Assembly: GCF_002933815.1 (NCBI RefSeq)
Contig: NZ_BEYR01000002.1
Coordinates: forward strand, 186,001 to 250,000
Direction of reading: 5' to 3'
Length of the DNA stretch: 64,000 bases
Source of the DNA: Sphingobacterium sp. HMA12
GTDB taxonomy: Bacteria; Bacteroidota; Bacteroidia; Sphingobacteriales; Sphingobacteriaceae
In this document: positions 52,158 through 61,369 of the stretch, piece by piece
Numbering within the stretch: the stretch's first letter is position 1
Layout: every line of letters begins with the position of its first letter
Made by a program: the position numbers and the translations under genes
The notes under the pieces: model-generated
Told to the model about the DNA's origin: nothing
What the model saw: only the letters and a program-made list of their open reading frames with translations
Databases searched by the model: none

Positions 52158-53522
52158 TTAAAATTTAGTATAAAGGATGTTTAATTTAATTTTAGGATCA
52201 TTCTCATTGTCTTTTGCCAAGATTAATCTGTTTCCTGTTGAAAATAGCTCCGATGTTGGTAAAGATAGATATAATGAAGTGTTTTTATATGCTGTTGTTT
52301 TAATTTTTGTCAAATATTCAATCAAATTGAACGTATACTTACCATTTGAACCGAAATCATTTCCTGGTACTAAAGGTACTTGTTGGGTCGTGGTCCCGTA
52401 CGGTGTTGTTACAAGATTGATGGGATTACCGTTGTTAGCTGCAACCATCAAGATCAGACTACTTGGCTGTGCAAAATTCGTTGCTGCAGCGTTTTCCACT
52501 TCTATTACCAATTCAGCCTTATTTATAGACACCGAGGGATTATTTACTAATTCCAATAACGTAGGAAACTCAATTTTTGCTACAACGCCAGTCGATCCTT
52601 CTAAAAATGTATAGCCTTCTGTCTGTTTACTTGCGATCTGTGGATTGGCTATTGACAAGGATGCAAACTTGGTCGCCGAACGGTCCGCCTCGATCTGGTT
52701 ATATTGGAAAGCTTTGTTATCAATTGAAAAATATTGTTTTCCGTTAGATTTTGTGCCCTCATTGTTCAAAAATGAATAATGGACCTGTAAAAATACGGTA
52801 TCTTTAAAACCAATTAATGTACTGTTGCTATTGTCCGGAACAAATGCTAAGCCCTTGAAATATTCCTGAAAGCTCGTATTATTTTGAATTCTGTTGTCAT
52901 TATTTTTAATCATCGTAAACAATTCATTGCCGATGGTATTATTAAATCTAAAATGTAATGAGTCAATTGATTTAACATGAGGCTTGAATGACAGTTCAGC
53001 CAACGAAGCATTGTCAAAAGCGAATTTTTGCTTACTGAATATCGCGGCTGAAGTTACAAATACAGGACGTTCATCTACAGGTTTTGTCAGGTCAATCTGT
53101 GTTTGCGTAATATCCTCTGAAACACGGTGAACTGAGATTTTTTGAACCTTAGTTGTATCGCCGTAATAATATCTATTTAAAGGGACAACCAAAGTCACCG
53201 AATCTAATACTGCATCATCAGGTAAACTTGCACTATTCACTGTACCAATTCCTAGACGCATATAAGACGTTGAGGTAACACTGCCGGTAACGGCATTGCT
53301 ATTTTTTCCTACCAAAATCATTCCCGTATTTGAGGTCGGAATGTTGTCCAATTGGTAGGTAGAAACTTTGACGGAAACAGTATCAATTGGTACTACGCCA
53401 ATCGTTTCATCTCTTGAACTATCCAAAGAAAGTGAAATGTCCTTATTACAGCCGACAAAAGCCGCCAACGTAAAAAGTGGAAGTAAAAATTGTATACTAC
53501 GTCTCTTAAAGTTTTTGATCAT
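52158..53522 (-). CDS. DUF4270 lipoprotein
   Basis: A 454-residue lipoprotein with lipobox FVGCNKDI. It matches DUF4270 in the segments VSVKVSTYQLDNIPTSNTG, LDSVTLVVPLNRYYYGDTT and the beta-rich remainder ending LILAKDNENDPKIKLNILYT. The longest frame begins at 53543, but that Met overlaps the -7 box at 53541-53548, so the ATG at 53522 is used. Paired with a Kelch lipoprotein gene, a combination I would expect to form a surface complex (inference). Confidence 0.87.
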   Translation of the reverse strand: MIKNFKRRSIQFLLPLFTLAAFVGCNKDISLSLDSSRDETIGVVPIDTVSVKVSTYQLDNIPTSNTGMILVGKNSNAVTGSVTSTSYMRLGIGTVNSASLPDDAVLDSVTLVVPLNRYYYGDTTKVQKISVHRVSEDITQTQIDLTKPVDERPVFVTSAAIFSKQKFAFDNASLAELSFKPHVKSIDSLHFRFNNTIGNELFTMIKNNDNRIQNNTSFQEYFKGLAFVPDNSNSTLIGFKDTVFLQVHYSFLNNEGTKSNGKQYFSIDNKAFQYNQIEADRSATKFASLSIANPQIASKQTEGYTFLEGSTGVVAKIEFPTLLELVNNPSVSINKAELVIEVENAAATNFAQPSSLILMVAANNGNPINLVTTPYGTTTQQVPLVPGNDFGSNGKYTFNLIEYLTKIKTTAYKNTSLYLSLPTSELFSTGNRLILAKDNENDPKIKLNILYTKF

Positions 53523-53540
53523 ATTAAATTTTGAATAGTG

Positions 53541-53548
53541 CAAAAGTA
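53541..53548 (-). promoter_or_regulatory. -7 box of the DUF4270-Kelch operon
   Basis: TACTTTTG on the minus strand, 18 bases before the ATG at 53522. Confidence 0.6.
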
Positions 53549-53625
53549 ATCAATGCTTACTGTTAATCAGTGTTATATTTTGTTAAATATGGTTAATTAC
53601 CACAGCGATTGCAAATCTAGTAATT

Positions 53626-53633
53626 TAAATTTG
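53626..53633 (+). promoter_or_regulatory. -7 box of the histidine kinase gene
   Basis: TAAATTTG matches TAnnTTTG and leaves only eight bases before the ATG, another case of a very short predicted leader. Confidence 0.55.
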
Positions 53634-53641
53634 TTTTCGTT

Positions 53642-55075
53642 ATGGGTAGGAGATTTAAATTACTGATCAGTTTGATCGTCATTATAGGTACAGGAATTAC
53701 TATTGTTTTGGGTATCTGGCTGTATGGAAGTTATACCAATCGTCGGGATCTGTTCCTGTCCACCGCCGAGCGCTCACTCTTTAATGCTGTACAGGAGGTG
53801 TATCAGGCAGAAAATGGTGATCAACGGCTCGATGGGCCTGAGAGCGAAAGAAATCGCCTGCTCGATGATGTCAAAAGAGAATTTCTACCCCTGCTGCCCC
53901 AAGCTCGACTTGAGCAGGCACTGCAAAGAGTGCGCAGCCTTCAGCCCAGAAAAGAACATTCCTTTCGTGACGATCCGGACCGAAAGGGAAAGCTATATGC
54001 CAAAGACCGCGATAACCAGAATGCCATTATTCCCCCTTTTTTGTTCCGTGATTTTGACATGAGCAAAACCAATCTGGATCTGATCGACAACAAGTTCAGG
54101 GAATCACTAAGCAACAAGAACATCTCCGTATCCTACGAGTTGAGCGTCGTAACCATCCCACGCGAACAGGTAAAGGATGTACGCCGGCAATACCGGGAAA
54201 AAAACTTGGCATGGACGCGCCCAATGATGGTCAATCCCTTAAAAAATGAATTTCTCGTGGTCAAATTTCAGGAAGATTGGAAATACCTGCTTTATAGCTT
54301 GAGCTGGCAATTGCTGATTTCTTTGCTGCTGATCGGACTTTTGTTGGGTACCTTTTTTTACCTGATGAAAACGATTCTCAACCAGAATAAAATGGCCGAA
54401 CTACGAAAAAACTTTGTGGACAATATGACTCACGAACTGAAAACCCCAGTATCGACGGTGATGGCAGCGGTTGAAGCGATACAGCTCTATGGTGTGCGTG
54501 AGGATAAAGAGAAGATGGACCGCTATCTGGATATTTCAAAAAGGGAGCTTGAGCATCTTTCCGGTATGATTGAAAAAGTATTGCAGATGGACATAGATGC
54601 ATCAAGGGGAATTGTTTTGCAGCGGTCTGAGTTTGATCTTGTCTCGATGGTGGAGAGTGTTGTTGAAGTGGCACAGCTCAATAAAACCAAAGCTGTTGAA
54701 GTAGAACTGCTTGCAGATCCGGAGTCAATCCAGATTCAGGGGGATGAATCTCACTTAAAAAATGTCATCAATAATTTATTGGAAAATGCCATTAAATATG
54801 CTGGACAACATGTAAAAGTCAAGGTGGAGATCAAAGGTGGCAAGGAACATGTTCAGATCCGTATTAAAGATAATGGTAAGGGCATAGCTCCCGAATACCA
54901 TCAGCAGATTTTTGATATGTTTTTCAGGGTGCCCTCCGGTAATTTACATGACGTGAAAGGCTTTGGCTTGGGACTTGCTTACGTCAAGCAGGTCGTGAAG
55001 CGCCACGAAGGTAAGATCACTGTTGAAAGTGAATTAGGGAAGGGAAGCACTTTTACGATCCGATTACCATATTAG
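53642..55075 (+). CDS. Sensor histidine kinase
   Basis: A 477-residue membrane kinase. Membrane segments at about 7-30 and 220-245 enclose a periplasmic sensor region of about 190 residues with no recognised domain. No HAMP domain is evident. The HisKA domain holds the phospho-accepting His in DNMTHELKTPVSTVMAA (about residue 265). The HATPase domain carries NNLLENAIKYAG (N box), RIKDNGKGIAPE (G1) and GFGLGLAYVKQVV (G2). The response regulator gene follows after about 60 bases. The pair's stimulus is unknown. Confidence 0.94.
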   Translation: MGRRFKLLISLIVIIGTGITIVLGIWLYGSYTNRRDLFLSTAERSLFNAVQEVYQAENGDQRLDGPESERNRLLDDVKREFLPLLPQARLEQALQRVRSLQPRKEHSFRDDPDRKGKLYAKDRDNQNAIIPPFLFRDFDMSKTNLDLIDNKFRESLSNKNISVSYELSVVTIPREQVKDVRRQYREKNLAWTRPMMVNPLKNEFLVVKFQEDWKYLLYSLSWQLLISLLLIGLLLGTFFYLMKTILNQNKMAELRKNFVDNMTHELKTPVSTVMAAVEAIQLYGVREDKEKMDRYLDISKRELEHLSGMIEKVLQMDIDASRGIVLQRSEFDLVSMVESVVEVAQLNKTKAVEVELLADPESIQIQGDESHLKNVINNLLENAIKYAGQHVKVKVEIKGGKEHVQIRIKDNGKGIAPEYHQQIFDMFFRVPSGNLHDVKGFGLGLAYVKQVVKRHEGKITVESELGKGSTFTIRLPY

Positions 55076-55081
55076 CGTAAA

Positions 55082-55112
55082 CTATGCTATCTTCGATAGG
55101 ACGATAGCATAG
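55082..55112 (+). other. Inverted repeat between kinase and regulator genes
   Basis: A perfect 10-bp inverted repeat CTATGCTATC / GATAGCATAG with an 11-base loop, starting six bases after the kinase stop. The first arm can alternatively pair CTATC with GATAG across TTC. No T-run follows, so partial attenuation or mRNA processing between the two cistrons is more likely than full termination. Confidence 0.5.
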
Positions 55113-55138
55113 CAAAAAAATTATTGAACGACAACATT

Positions 55139-55813
55139 ATGATTGATATTTTATACGTAGAAGATGAGCCGAGCCTGGCCATGATTGTGGCGGACAGTTT
55201 GGAAGCGAATGGCTTTCGGGTCGTACATTGCATTAATGGTGATGAAGCTTTAGCTTCTTTCAATAGCGCTAGACCAGATATTATGGTGGTCGATGTGATG
55301 ATGCCTGTCATGGACGGATTCACTTTGGCCACAAAAATCCGGGAGATGGATACATTGCTTCCCATTATCTTCCTGACGGCTAAAGTACAGACCGAAGATG
55401 TCGTTCGCGGATTTCGCCTCGGTGGCGATGACTATGTCAAAAAACCCTTTAAAATTGAGGAGTTGGTCGTCCGGATAGAATCTTTGTTAAAGAATAGTCC
55501 GAAGATGCTGTTTGGACAAAAACTCATGATCGGGGATTACACACTGGACAGCTTGAAACATCAGCTGATCTATCAGGGGGAAGCGCTCAAACTATCTTTT
55601 CGTGAAAGTGAACTCCTCCGCAAACTGTACGAACAGAAAGATAAGGTGATCGCCAGAGAAGAGATTATGCGGGCTTATTGGAGCCATGATAAGTATTTCA
55701 CTGGGCGTAGCCTGGATGTGTTTATTAGCCGTATTCGAAAGTATTTAAGCCAAGATCCAAGGATCAAAATTACCAACGTCCGTGGCGTAGGATATATGCT
55801 GACAGTAGATTAA
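55139..55813 (+). CDS. OmpR-type response regulator
   Basis: A 224-residue DNA-binding regulator. The receiver domain (1-120) has the acidic pair in ILYVEDEPS, the phospho-Asp in MVVDVMMPVMDG (about residue 50) and the Lys in GDDYVKKPF (about 102). The winged-helix output domain (about 130-222) contains LSFRESELLRKLYEQKDKVI and SRIRKYLSQDPRIKITNVRGVGYML. The longest frame begins at a TTG (55124); the ATG at 55139 fits the family start. Cognate to the kinase just upstream. Confidence 0.95.
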   Translation: MIDILYVEDEPSLAMIVADSLEANGFRVVHCINGDEALASFNSARPDIMVVDVMMPVMDGFTLATKIREMDTLLPIIFLTAKVQTEDVVRGFRLGGDDYVKKPFKIEELVVRIESLLKNSPKMLFGQKLMIGDYTLDSLKHQLIYQGEALKLSFRESELLRKLYEQKDKVIAREEIMRAYWSHDKYFTGRSLDVFISRIRKYLSQDPRIKITNVRGVGYMLTVD

Positions 55814-55836
55814 AAATAGTGTTCCACGTGGAGTTT

Positions 55837-58578
55837 TTAATCTTTTCGCTGACGGTTTGCTTTTCCGCCCATACCCCTTATATGATACGTAAAGCTTAAG
55901 ATAGCATAGCGGGTAATGGCATTGGACTGTGATACACGTACCCAAAGGTCATTGACCTGTTGGTTGATGTTTTTATTATCGTTGAATATATCAAAAACAG
56001 TCAGATTGATCTCGGCATTTCTCCTTCTGAATAATTTCTTGCCAACAGAAACATTCCACAACAAACTTGTGGTGCTCGGTGCGTTGAGGATGCTACCGTT
56101 GTATAGGTAATTGAAAGTCGAATTTAACGTCCAGCTTTTCAACAATGTCAATGCGATGGAATTGCCGATGGTGTGTTTATAAACAGAATAATTGGATTTC
56201 TCCGTTGCCGAGTTTTTTGAATAAGATAAATTTCCGTTGTAGTCCAGTCCAATAATGACATCTTTACTGAAAGCCGTATTCACCCCGATGCGTTGATTTA
56301 TACCGTACGTTTTGGCATTTACTTTTTCCAGGTTCAACAAGGTGTAATTCTGATTGAAATAGAGGTTGTTGTTGAGGTTGATATTTAGTTTTACCGGCTC
56401 AATACGATAGCCAAAACTATTGTGCCACTTTAAGTTATAGACGCCATCAAAGTTTTCCGGTTTGATATACTGGCCTCCCGGTCCGAGTATGATATCCTCG
56501 GCGATGGCAAATGCGGAATCTGTCGTAAAGATGGTCGTTGAAATCTTATTCTGAATAAAATCTGCCGTAAAATCTGATGTAAAGCTTCTGCCCGAAGCTT
56601 TGTTGACAGACCTAAACTGCATGACCAAGTTATGGTCATATTCCTGTTTCAGGTTGGGGTTACCCGAACTGATACGCAAAGGATTTTGATTATCAATAAA
56701 ATCTTGCAGCTGTTCAATAGCCGGTGTATTGGTTTTGGCATTATAGCGGATCTCTATGCGGGTTTCTTTATTGAAATTGTACTGGAAATTTATGTTGGGT
56801 AACAGACTGTTAAAACGGCTCTTTGTTTTCAATATGTTCGGAAATAGTTTGTCGTTCACTTGATTTGCTGTCTGATAATCCAGCCCAATTTGAAACCGTA
56901 TGCTATCTTTTTTATTGAATAAATAAGAAATCCCGGCGCTGTGGTACACAAAGTCATTACGGAATTCATTTGATAGGCGGTTTTTTAACTCCCCTAATTG
57001 TTCGGTTTCCGCAAGAAACTCATAGGTTTTTCGGTCAGAATACCGTGCTGTATTCCTGAAAGTATAGTTTCCCTGCAAACGGGTGTATTTGCTCAACATC
57101 TCGGTATAGGCAATCTTCGAGCGAAAACCGTTGTTGTCACCATTTGAATAATTCCGGTTGTCTACGGTGTCAACACGTTGGGGCAGGCCATCCCGATAAT
57201 AGGAGTTAAGAGCATAATTGGCAGCATGGCTTTTGTTTGTGCTGAAAGAACCATTGAAATTGATGCTGACCGTACGGCCCGGTTTGTTCAGTCTGCGCAT
57301 ATAGGTCAGGTCACCGCCCCAGTTAAAATTCTCACCGAAACTTTTATTGTTGCGGTTTGATCTATTGAGCGTGTCCTGTAAGTTTAATAGGGTATTGCCG
57401 ATGGAACCACCAAGCCTATCGTTGCTCTGGTAGGAGAAATTAGGCTGTATATCCAGCCTTTGGATAGAATCTATTTTCCAGTTTGCGCGTAGGGAAAGGG
57501 CATGATTGTTTGTGTAAGTACTGCCGGATTGCTGCTGATTGTTGATTTGGTTGGCTCTGTTGCCTGCAGTATATTCTGTTTTGTTTTGACTGACCGTATT
57601 ATTGTCTGTATAGTTGTAGGTGTAGTTAGCGTTGAAATCCATCCGGTCTGCCAAAAAGCGGTCGAGATAGTTAAATCCAGCATTGAACCGTGTTGTAACC
57701 CCCTGTCCGGTACGCCCGCGCGCGTTGCCACGCGGCGCAAAGCCATTGGGTTGGTTGAAGTTATTGGTGTTGATATCTATGGAATATTGACGCTTTGGAT
57801 TCATTTTGGTGACTTGCATATTCACTGCATATTTATTGTTCGGACCGGCTCCGCCGCTGATTTTGCCAAAGTAGGATTTCCTTTTATCCGGTTTGGTCAC
57901 AATATTGATCACTTTCATCCGTTTGCCGTCGTCAAATCCGCTGAATTTCGCCTGCTCAGTCTTGTCATCAATGAGCTGAACTTTGGCAATGACATCGGCC
58001 GGTAAGTTTTTGAGCGCAACTTTTGGGTCAGTGCTGAAAAATTCACGGCCGTCAATAATAATTTTGCTCACGGCTTCTCCCTGCGCCTTGACATTACCGT
58101 CTTCATCAATTTCTACACCCGGTATCTGTTTTACCAGTTCGTCAGCATCCGCAAAATCAGGGGTGACATATTTTTTGGCATCAAACTCCAATGTATCGCC
58201 CCGCACCTGTATGCTCGTTGGCGAAATGCTGATTTCGTCTAGCACAATCTCCGAACTGTTGAGCTTAAAATTGATGTCTACGGTCTTGCCCATTAATTTT
58301 ATTTTTCGGATGTCTGCGGTATAACCCATCGGCTGTACTGATACGAGATAATCCCCATTGGGAAGAGCCTTGCTGATAAACTTGCCCAACATATCCGTAG
58401 GTGTCTGTAGTTTGCTAGAATCCTTTAGTGCGATGATGGTGACGCTGGCACCTGAAATCGGTTTGGAATTGTTGTTGTCCGTCAGTTTGCCGGATATATA
58501 CTGCTGGGCAAGCACATTCGTCATTGATAGGATTAAACTAAGCGAAAGGATAACAATGGTCCAGGTCGTGATTTTCAT
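55837..58578 (-). CDS. Outer-membrane beta-barrel protein (TonB-receptor-like, OMP_b-brl_3 type)
   Basis: A 913-residue outer-membrane protein. A signal peptide (1-24, cleavage before QQ in VLAQQYISG) leads into a carboxypeptidase-regulatory-like sandwich (about 28-110), a plug-like region (about 120-225, DADELVKQIPGVEIDEDGNVKAQG and IDGREFFSTDP), and a long barrel (about 240-900) rich in Asn/Tyr/Thr strands. The C-terminus is basic (GGKANRQRKD) rather than aromatic. Such proteins are widespread in Bacteroidetes with mostly unknown cargo. It is divergent from a TetR-type regulator gene that may control it. Confidence 0.9.
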   Translation of the reverse strand: MKITTWTIVILSLSLILSMTNVLAQQYISGKLTDNNNSKPISGASVTIIALKDSSKLQTPTDMLGKFISKALPNGDYLVSVQPMGYTADIRKIKLMGKTVDINFKLNSSEIVLDEISISPTSIQVRGDTLEFDAKKYVTPDFADADELVKQIPGVEIDEDGNVKAQGEAVSKIIIDGREFFSTDPKVALKNLPADVIAKVQLIDDKTEQAKFSGFDDGKRMKVINIVTKPDKRKSYFGKISGGAGPNNKYAVNMQVTKMNPKRQYSIDINTNNFNQPNGFAPRGNARGRTGQGVTTRFNAGFNYLDRFLADRMDFNANYTYNYTDNNTVSQNKTEYTAGNRANQINNQQQSGSTYTNNHALSLRANWKIDSIQRLDIQPNFSYQSNDRLGGSIGNTLLNLQDTLNRSNRNNKSFGENFNWGGDLTYMRRLNKPGRTVSINFNGSFSTNKSHAANYALNSYYRDGLPQRVDTVDNRNYSNGDNNGFRSKIAYTEMLSKYTRLQGNYTFRNTARYSDRKTYEFLAETEQLGELKNRLSNEFRNDFVYHSAGISYLFNKKDSIRFQIGLDYQTANQVNDKLFPNILKTKSRFNSLLPNINFQYNFNKETRIEIRYNAKTNTPAIEQLQDFIDNQNPLRISSGNPNLKQEYDHNLVMQFRSVNKASGRSFTSDFTADFIQNKISTTIFTTDSAFAIAEDIILGPGGQYIKPENFDGVYNLKWHNSFGYRIEPVKLNINLNNNLYFNQNYTLLNLEKVNAKTYGINQRIGVNTAFSKDVIIGLDYNGNLSYSKNSATEKSNYSVYKHTIGNSIALTLLKSWTLNSTFNYLYNGSILNAPSTTSLLWNVSVGKKLFRRRNAEINLTVFDIFNDNKNINQQVNDLWVRVSQSNAITRYAILSFTYHIRGMGGKANRQRKD

Positions 58579-58636
58579 TGGTTGAGGATGTCTGCGTCGT
58601 TTAATGCGCTGTTATTGGCCGTAAATTTTTATTTGT

Positions 58637-58644
58637 CAAATTTA
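58637..58644 (-). promoter_or_regulatory. -7 box of the outer-membrane barrel gene
   Basis: TAAATTTG on the minus strand, 58 bases before the ATG. A TTTG on the same strand lies about 15 bases further upstream. Confidence 0.45.
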
Positions 58645-58691
58645 TGCGACTATTTGATACAAATTACTATCATTTTAGTTACAATAATCCG

Positions 58692-58745
58692 AACTGAACG
58701 GAAAGATTAGATATATTTGCAATAGAATTAAAATCAACTGAACGG
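58692..58745 (+). promoter_or_regulatory. TetR-gene promoter flanked by direct repeats AACTGAACGG
   Basis: TATATTTG at 58712-58719 is the -7 match. The exact 10-mer AACTGAACGG occurs on both sides of it, at 58692-58701 and 58736-58745, 44 bases apart, which is about four helical turns. The arrangement suits an autoregulatory operator. Confidence 0.6.
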
Positions 58746-58753
58746 CATAGTAT

Positions 58754-59296
58754 ATGAAAGAAAGTGTTTTGAGTAGAAAAGAGCGTATTATGAGAGAAGC
58801 ATTGTTGCTTTTCTCAGACCAAGGCTATACCAATACCTCTACCAAAACAATAGCGCAGAACGCTGGGGTTTCTGAGGCTTTGATATTCAAACATTTTGGT
58901 AACAAAGATGCACTTTTGGTCTATTTAATAAAATCCGGATACCGCAAAGTCCTTACCCATCACCGTGGGATGATGACCTACCGGGAACCGAAAGACTTCT
59001 TACGTACAATGATCAACCTTCCCAATAAGTTGGTCAGCGCCGAGCCCATATTCTGGAAATTGCAGGAACGTCTGTCGCACCATCCCTTTTCAAAGCAACA
59101 ACATGAGCAGTTCATGAAACCGGTACAGCCCATTATCCATCGGGCCTTTGAGGAACTAGGATACGAAAATCCCGAACTGGAAACGCAATTTCTCCTGTTG
59201 ATAATAGATACCTTGTGGAAGAAGGAGGCGATAGGTGAATTGGAGCATGTGATGGAATTGACGCTTTTTCTTGAGAAAAAGTATAATTTGATATAG
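58754..59296 (+). CDS. TetR/AcrR-family regulator
   Basis: A 180-residue repressor-type protein. The N-terminal HTH (about 8-55) reads ERIMREALLLFSDQGYTNTSTKTIAQNAGVSEALIFKHFGNKDALL, the standard TetR form (quoted here in parts: ALLLFSDQGYTNTSTKTIA, NAGVSEALIFKHFGNKDAL). The C-terminal ligand domain shows no recognisable class. It is divergent from the outer-membrane barrel gene across 175 bases that contain two direct repeats, so it may regulate itself and that gene (inference). Confidence 0.92.
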   Translation: MKESVLSRKERIMREALLLFSDQGYTNTSTKTIAQNAGVSEALIFKHFGNKDALLVYLIKSGYRKVLTHHRGMMTYREPKDFLRTMINLPNKLVSAEPIFWKLQERLSHHPFSKQQHEQFMKPVQPIIHRAFEELGYENPELETQFLLLIIDTLWKKEAIGELEHVMELTLFLEKKYNLI

Positions 59297-59306
59297 TACC
59301 TAGTAT

Positions 59307-59321
59307 TTAGTAATGAGTATT
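59307..59321 (-). repeat. Fragment related to the intergenic repeat at 41573
   Basis: The reverse complement reads AATACTCATTACTAA, one mismatch from AATACTCACTACTAA at 41573-41587. Confidence 0.4.
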
Positions 59322-59450
59322 TCGATTCATCCCGAAACCGGTTCTCGACAAAATAAACGATAGACAACAGGTAGATCCGACAACACTGCTCAATTGATGG
59401 ATCATTATATTTTCCTCTGTGGCATTTAAAATGCATCTTTATGCATGTTT

Positions 59451-59481
59451 ATATAAAATTGTTGCAAAAACAATTTTATAT
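59451..59481 (+). terminator. AT-rich inverted repeat between the TetR and GH3 genes
   Basis: A perfect 13-bp inverted repeat (ATATAAAATTGTT / AACAATTTTATAT) with a GCAAA loop. It lies 155 bases after the TetR stop and 57 before the GH3 start. It may terminate the first or control the second; no T-run follows. Confidence 0.45.
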
Positions 59482-59537
59482 TATCCAAAATAATAGCGTT
59501 ATTAGTATTCTATTTAAGACATTATACAAACTAATTT

Positions 59538-61244
59538 ATGTTCAAAAAATTCAGTCTGGGCCTATTGGCATTGGCCGGTGCGCTATCCATTGCGAAAGCA
59601 CAGGAGAAGAAAGATTTTGTGAAATACATCAATTCCCAGCACGATTGGGTGGATGCCGTATTTAATACCCTGACGCCAAAGGAGAAGGTCGCGCAGTTGT
59701 TCCTCGTGCGGGCACATACCAATCTTGGTCAGAAATACATCGATTCCGTCGCACAGGTTATTCAGGACGAACATTTGGGCGGCCTTGTTGTTTTTCAGGG
59801 TGGTCCCGTACGTCATGTGGATATGTTCAATCGTTATCAATCGCTTTCTAAAGTGCCCTTGATGATGACTTTTGATGGTGAATGGGGGCTAGGTATGCGG
59901 ATGCCGGATTCTACCTTATCTTTCCCTTACCAGATGACACTTGGTGCTGTGCAGGACAATCAATTGATCTACCGCATGGGACGGGAAGTCGCACTGGATT
60001 TTCATCGCATCGGCATGCATTTTAATTTTGCTCCAGATGTGGATATCAATAACAATCCTAAAAATCCGGTCATTGGGATCCGTTCTTTTGGCGATAATAA
60101 ATATAATGTCACCCAGAAAGCAAAAGCGTATATGGACGGTATGGTGGATGGCGGTATATTGGCCTCTATCAAACACTTCCCGGGACATGGTGATACCGAT
60201 GTAGATTCACACTATGACCTTCCTCAGCTCCCTTTTGATAAAAAGAGACTGGATACGTTGGAAATGTACCCCTTCAAAGAACTTATTAAAGCGGGTGCTC
60301 CGGCCGTAATGGTTGCACATATGAATATCCCGATCCTGGATGACACACCAAATATGCCATCTTCTATTTCTAGAAAAGTCGTCACCGACCTACTTCGGAA
60401 CGAACTTGGCTTTAAAGGCTTGACCGTTACCGATGCCATGGATATGAAAGGTGTCAAAAAGTTCTTCCCGAATGGTGAGGCTGATGTACAGGCCATCATT
60501 GCCGGACATGACCTCCTTGAAGTTTCAGAAAATAGCAAACGGGCGATTGACCTTATCCTAAAGGCAATCGAAGCAGGGCGCATCTCGCAGGCAGATATTG
60601 ACGCCCGCGTGAAAAGGGTATTGGCAGCCAAACTATGGTTGGGATTAGATAAATATCAGGCTACCCCGCAGCAGAATCTGTATGCCGATTTACATCGCGC
60701 ATCCGCAGTACAGTTGATTGACGAACTTTCCAGGGCTGCCATTACGGCGCTCAACTCGACGGAGAAATTAAAATCCTTCAAAAAAGAACTGCCTACAGCA
60801 ATTATCAATATCGGTATTTCTGCCAATCAAACATTCCAAGATCAACTTGCAGCTGCCTTGACCAACGAAACACAATATTTTGTACCGGACAGCTTGAGTA
60901 AAGACGATATGAAACGTCTTATGAAAGAAATCAAGAAAAACAAACAATTCATTATCGCTGTACACGATACGCGACTACGTCCCCGCCCAACCATGCAGCT
61001 GAATGAAAATGTGCAGGGCCTGATGAAGAAGTTTGCGAAAAAATCTGTTTTGACGCTATTTACAAATGTATATGCCTTAGATGGTGTCGAAGCTTCGAAG
61101 AAAGCAAAGACAATTTTACTGGCTTACCAAAATGACGCCTTTATGCAGAAGGCTGCCGCTGAAACGGTATTGGGACAGAATACTCCGAAAGGAAAATTGC
61201 CCGTTACTATTAACAAGAAATTCAAATACGGACAGGGCAAATAG
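59538..61244 (+). CDS. Exported glycoside hydrolase family 3, NagZ-like
   Basis: A 568-residue secreted enzyme with a signal peptide ending AKA before Gln (about residue 21). The GH3 barrel spans about 40-390 with the N-acetylglucosaminidase signature KHFPGHGDTDVDSHYDLP (about 214-231; the His/Asp serve as acid/base in NagZ) and the nucleophile Asp in TVTDAMDMKGV (about 297). A smaller second domain follows (about 400-568). In Bacteroidetes this module is often fused to a C-terminal beta-lactamase domain; that domain is absent here. It likely cleaves GlcNAc from peptidoglycan fragments or other glycans outside the cytosol. Monocistronic. Confidence 0.9.
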   Translation: MFKKFSLGLLALAGALSIAKAQEKKDFVKYINSQHDWVDAVFNTLTPKEKVAQLFLVRAHTNLGQKYIDSVAQVIQDEHLGGLVVFQGGPVRHVDMFNRYQSLSKVPLMMTFDGEWGLGMRMPDSTLSFPYQMTLGAVQDNQLIYRMGREVALDFHRIGMHFNFAPDVDINNNPKNPVIGIRSFGDNKYNVTQKAKAYMDGMVDGGILASIKHFPGHGDTDVDSHYDLPQLPFDKKRLDTLEMYPFKELIKAGAPAVMVAHMNIPILDDTPNMPSSISRKVVTDLLRNELGFKGLTVTDAMDMKGVKKFFPNGEADVQAIIAGHDLLEVSENSKRAIDLILKAIEAGRISQADIDARVKRVLAAKLWLGLDKYQATPQQNLYADLHRASAVQLIDELSRAAITALNSTEKLKSFKKELPTAIINIGISANQTFQDQLAAALTNETQYFVPDSLSKDDMKRLMKEIKKNKQFIIAVHDTRLRPRPTMQLNENVQGLMKKFAKKSVLTLFTNVYALDGVEASKKAKTILLAYQNDAFMQKAAAETVLGQNTPKGKLPVTINKKFKYGQGK

Positions 61245-61269
61245 ATTCGCTTTAAAATCACACTAAAAT

Positions 61270-61329
61270 AAAAGAACCCTCCTGAATCGCTGAGCCAACA
61301 AGAGCTGCTCAATTCGGGAGGGTTCTTTT
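61270..61329. terminator. Bidirectional terminator between the GH3 and GHL10 genes
   Basis: An 18-bp stem AAAAGAACCCTCCTGAAT / ATTCGGGAGGGTTCTTTT with one T-G pair and a 24-base loop containing GAGC/GCTC, flanked by A- and T-runs. Confidence 0.9.
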
Positions 61330-61369
61330 TTTACTCCGCTTTTGTTCAATATCTATCACTCTACCTGTT

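Noticed and set aside
53523..53543. Seven-codon extension of the DUF4270 protein
   Set aside because: Its Met overlaps the -7 box, so it could not be on the transcript.
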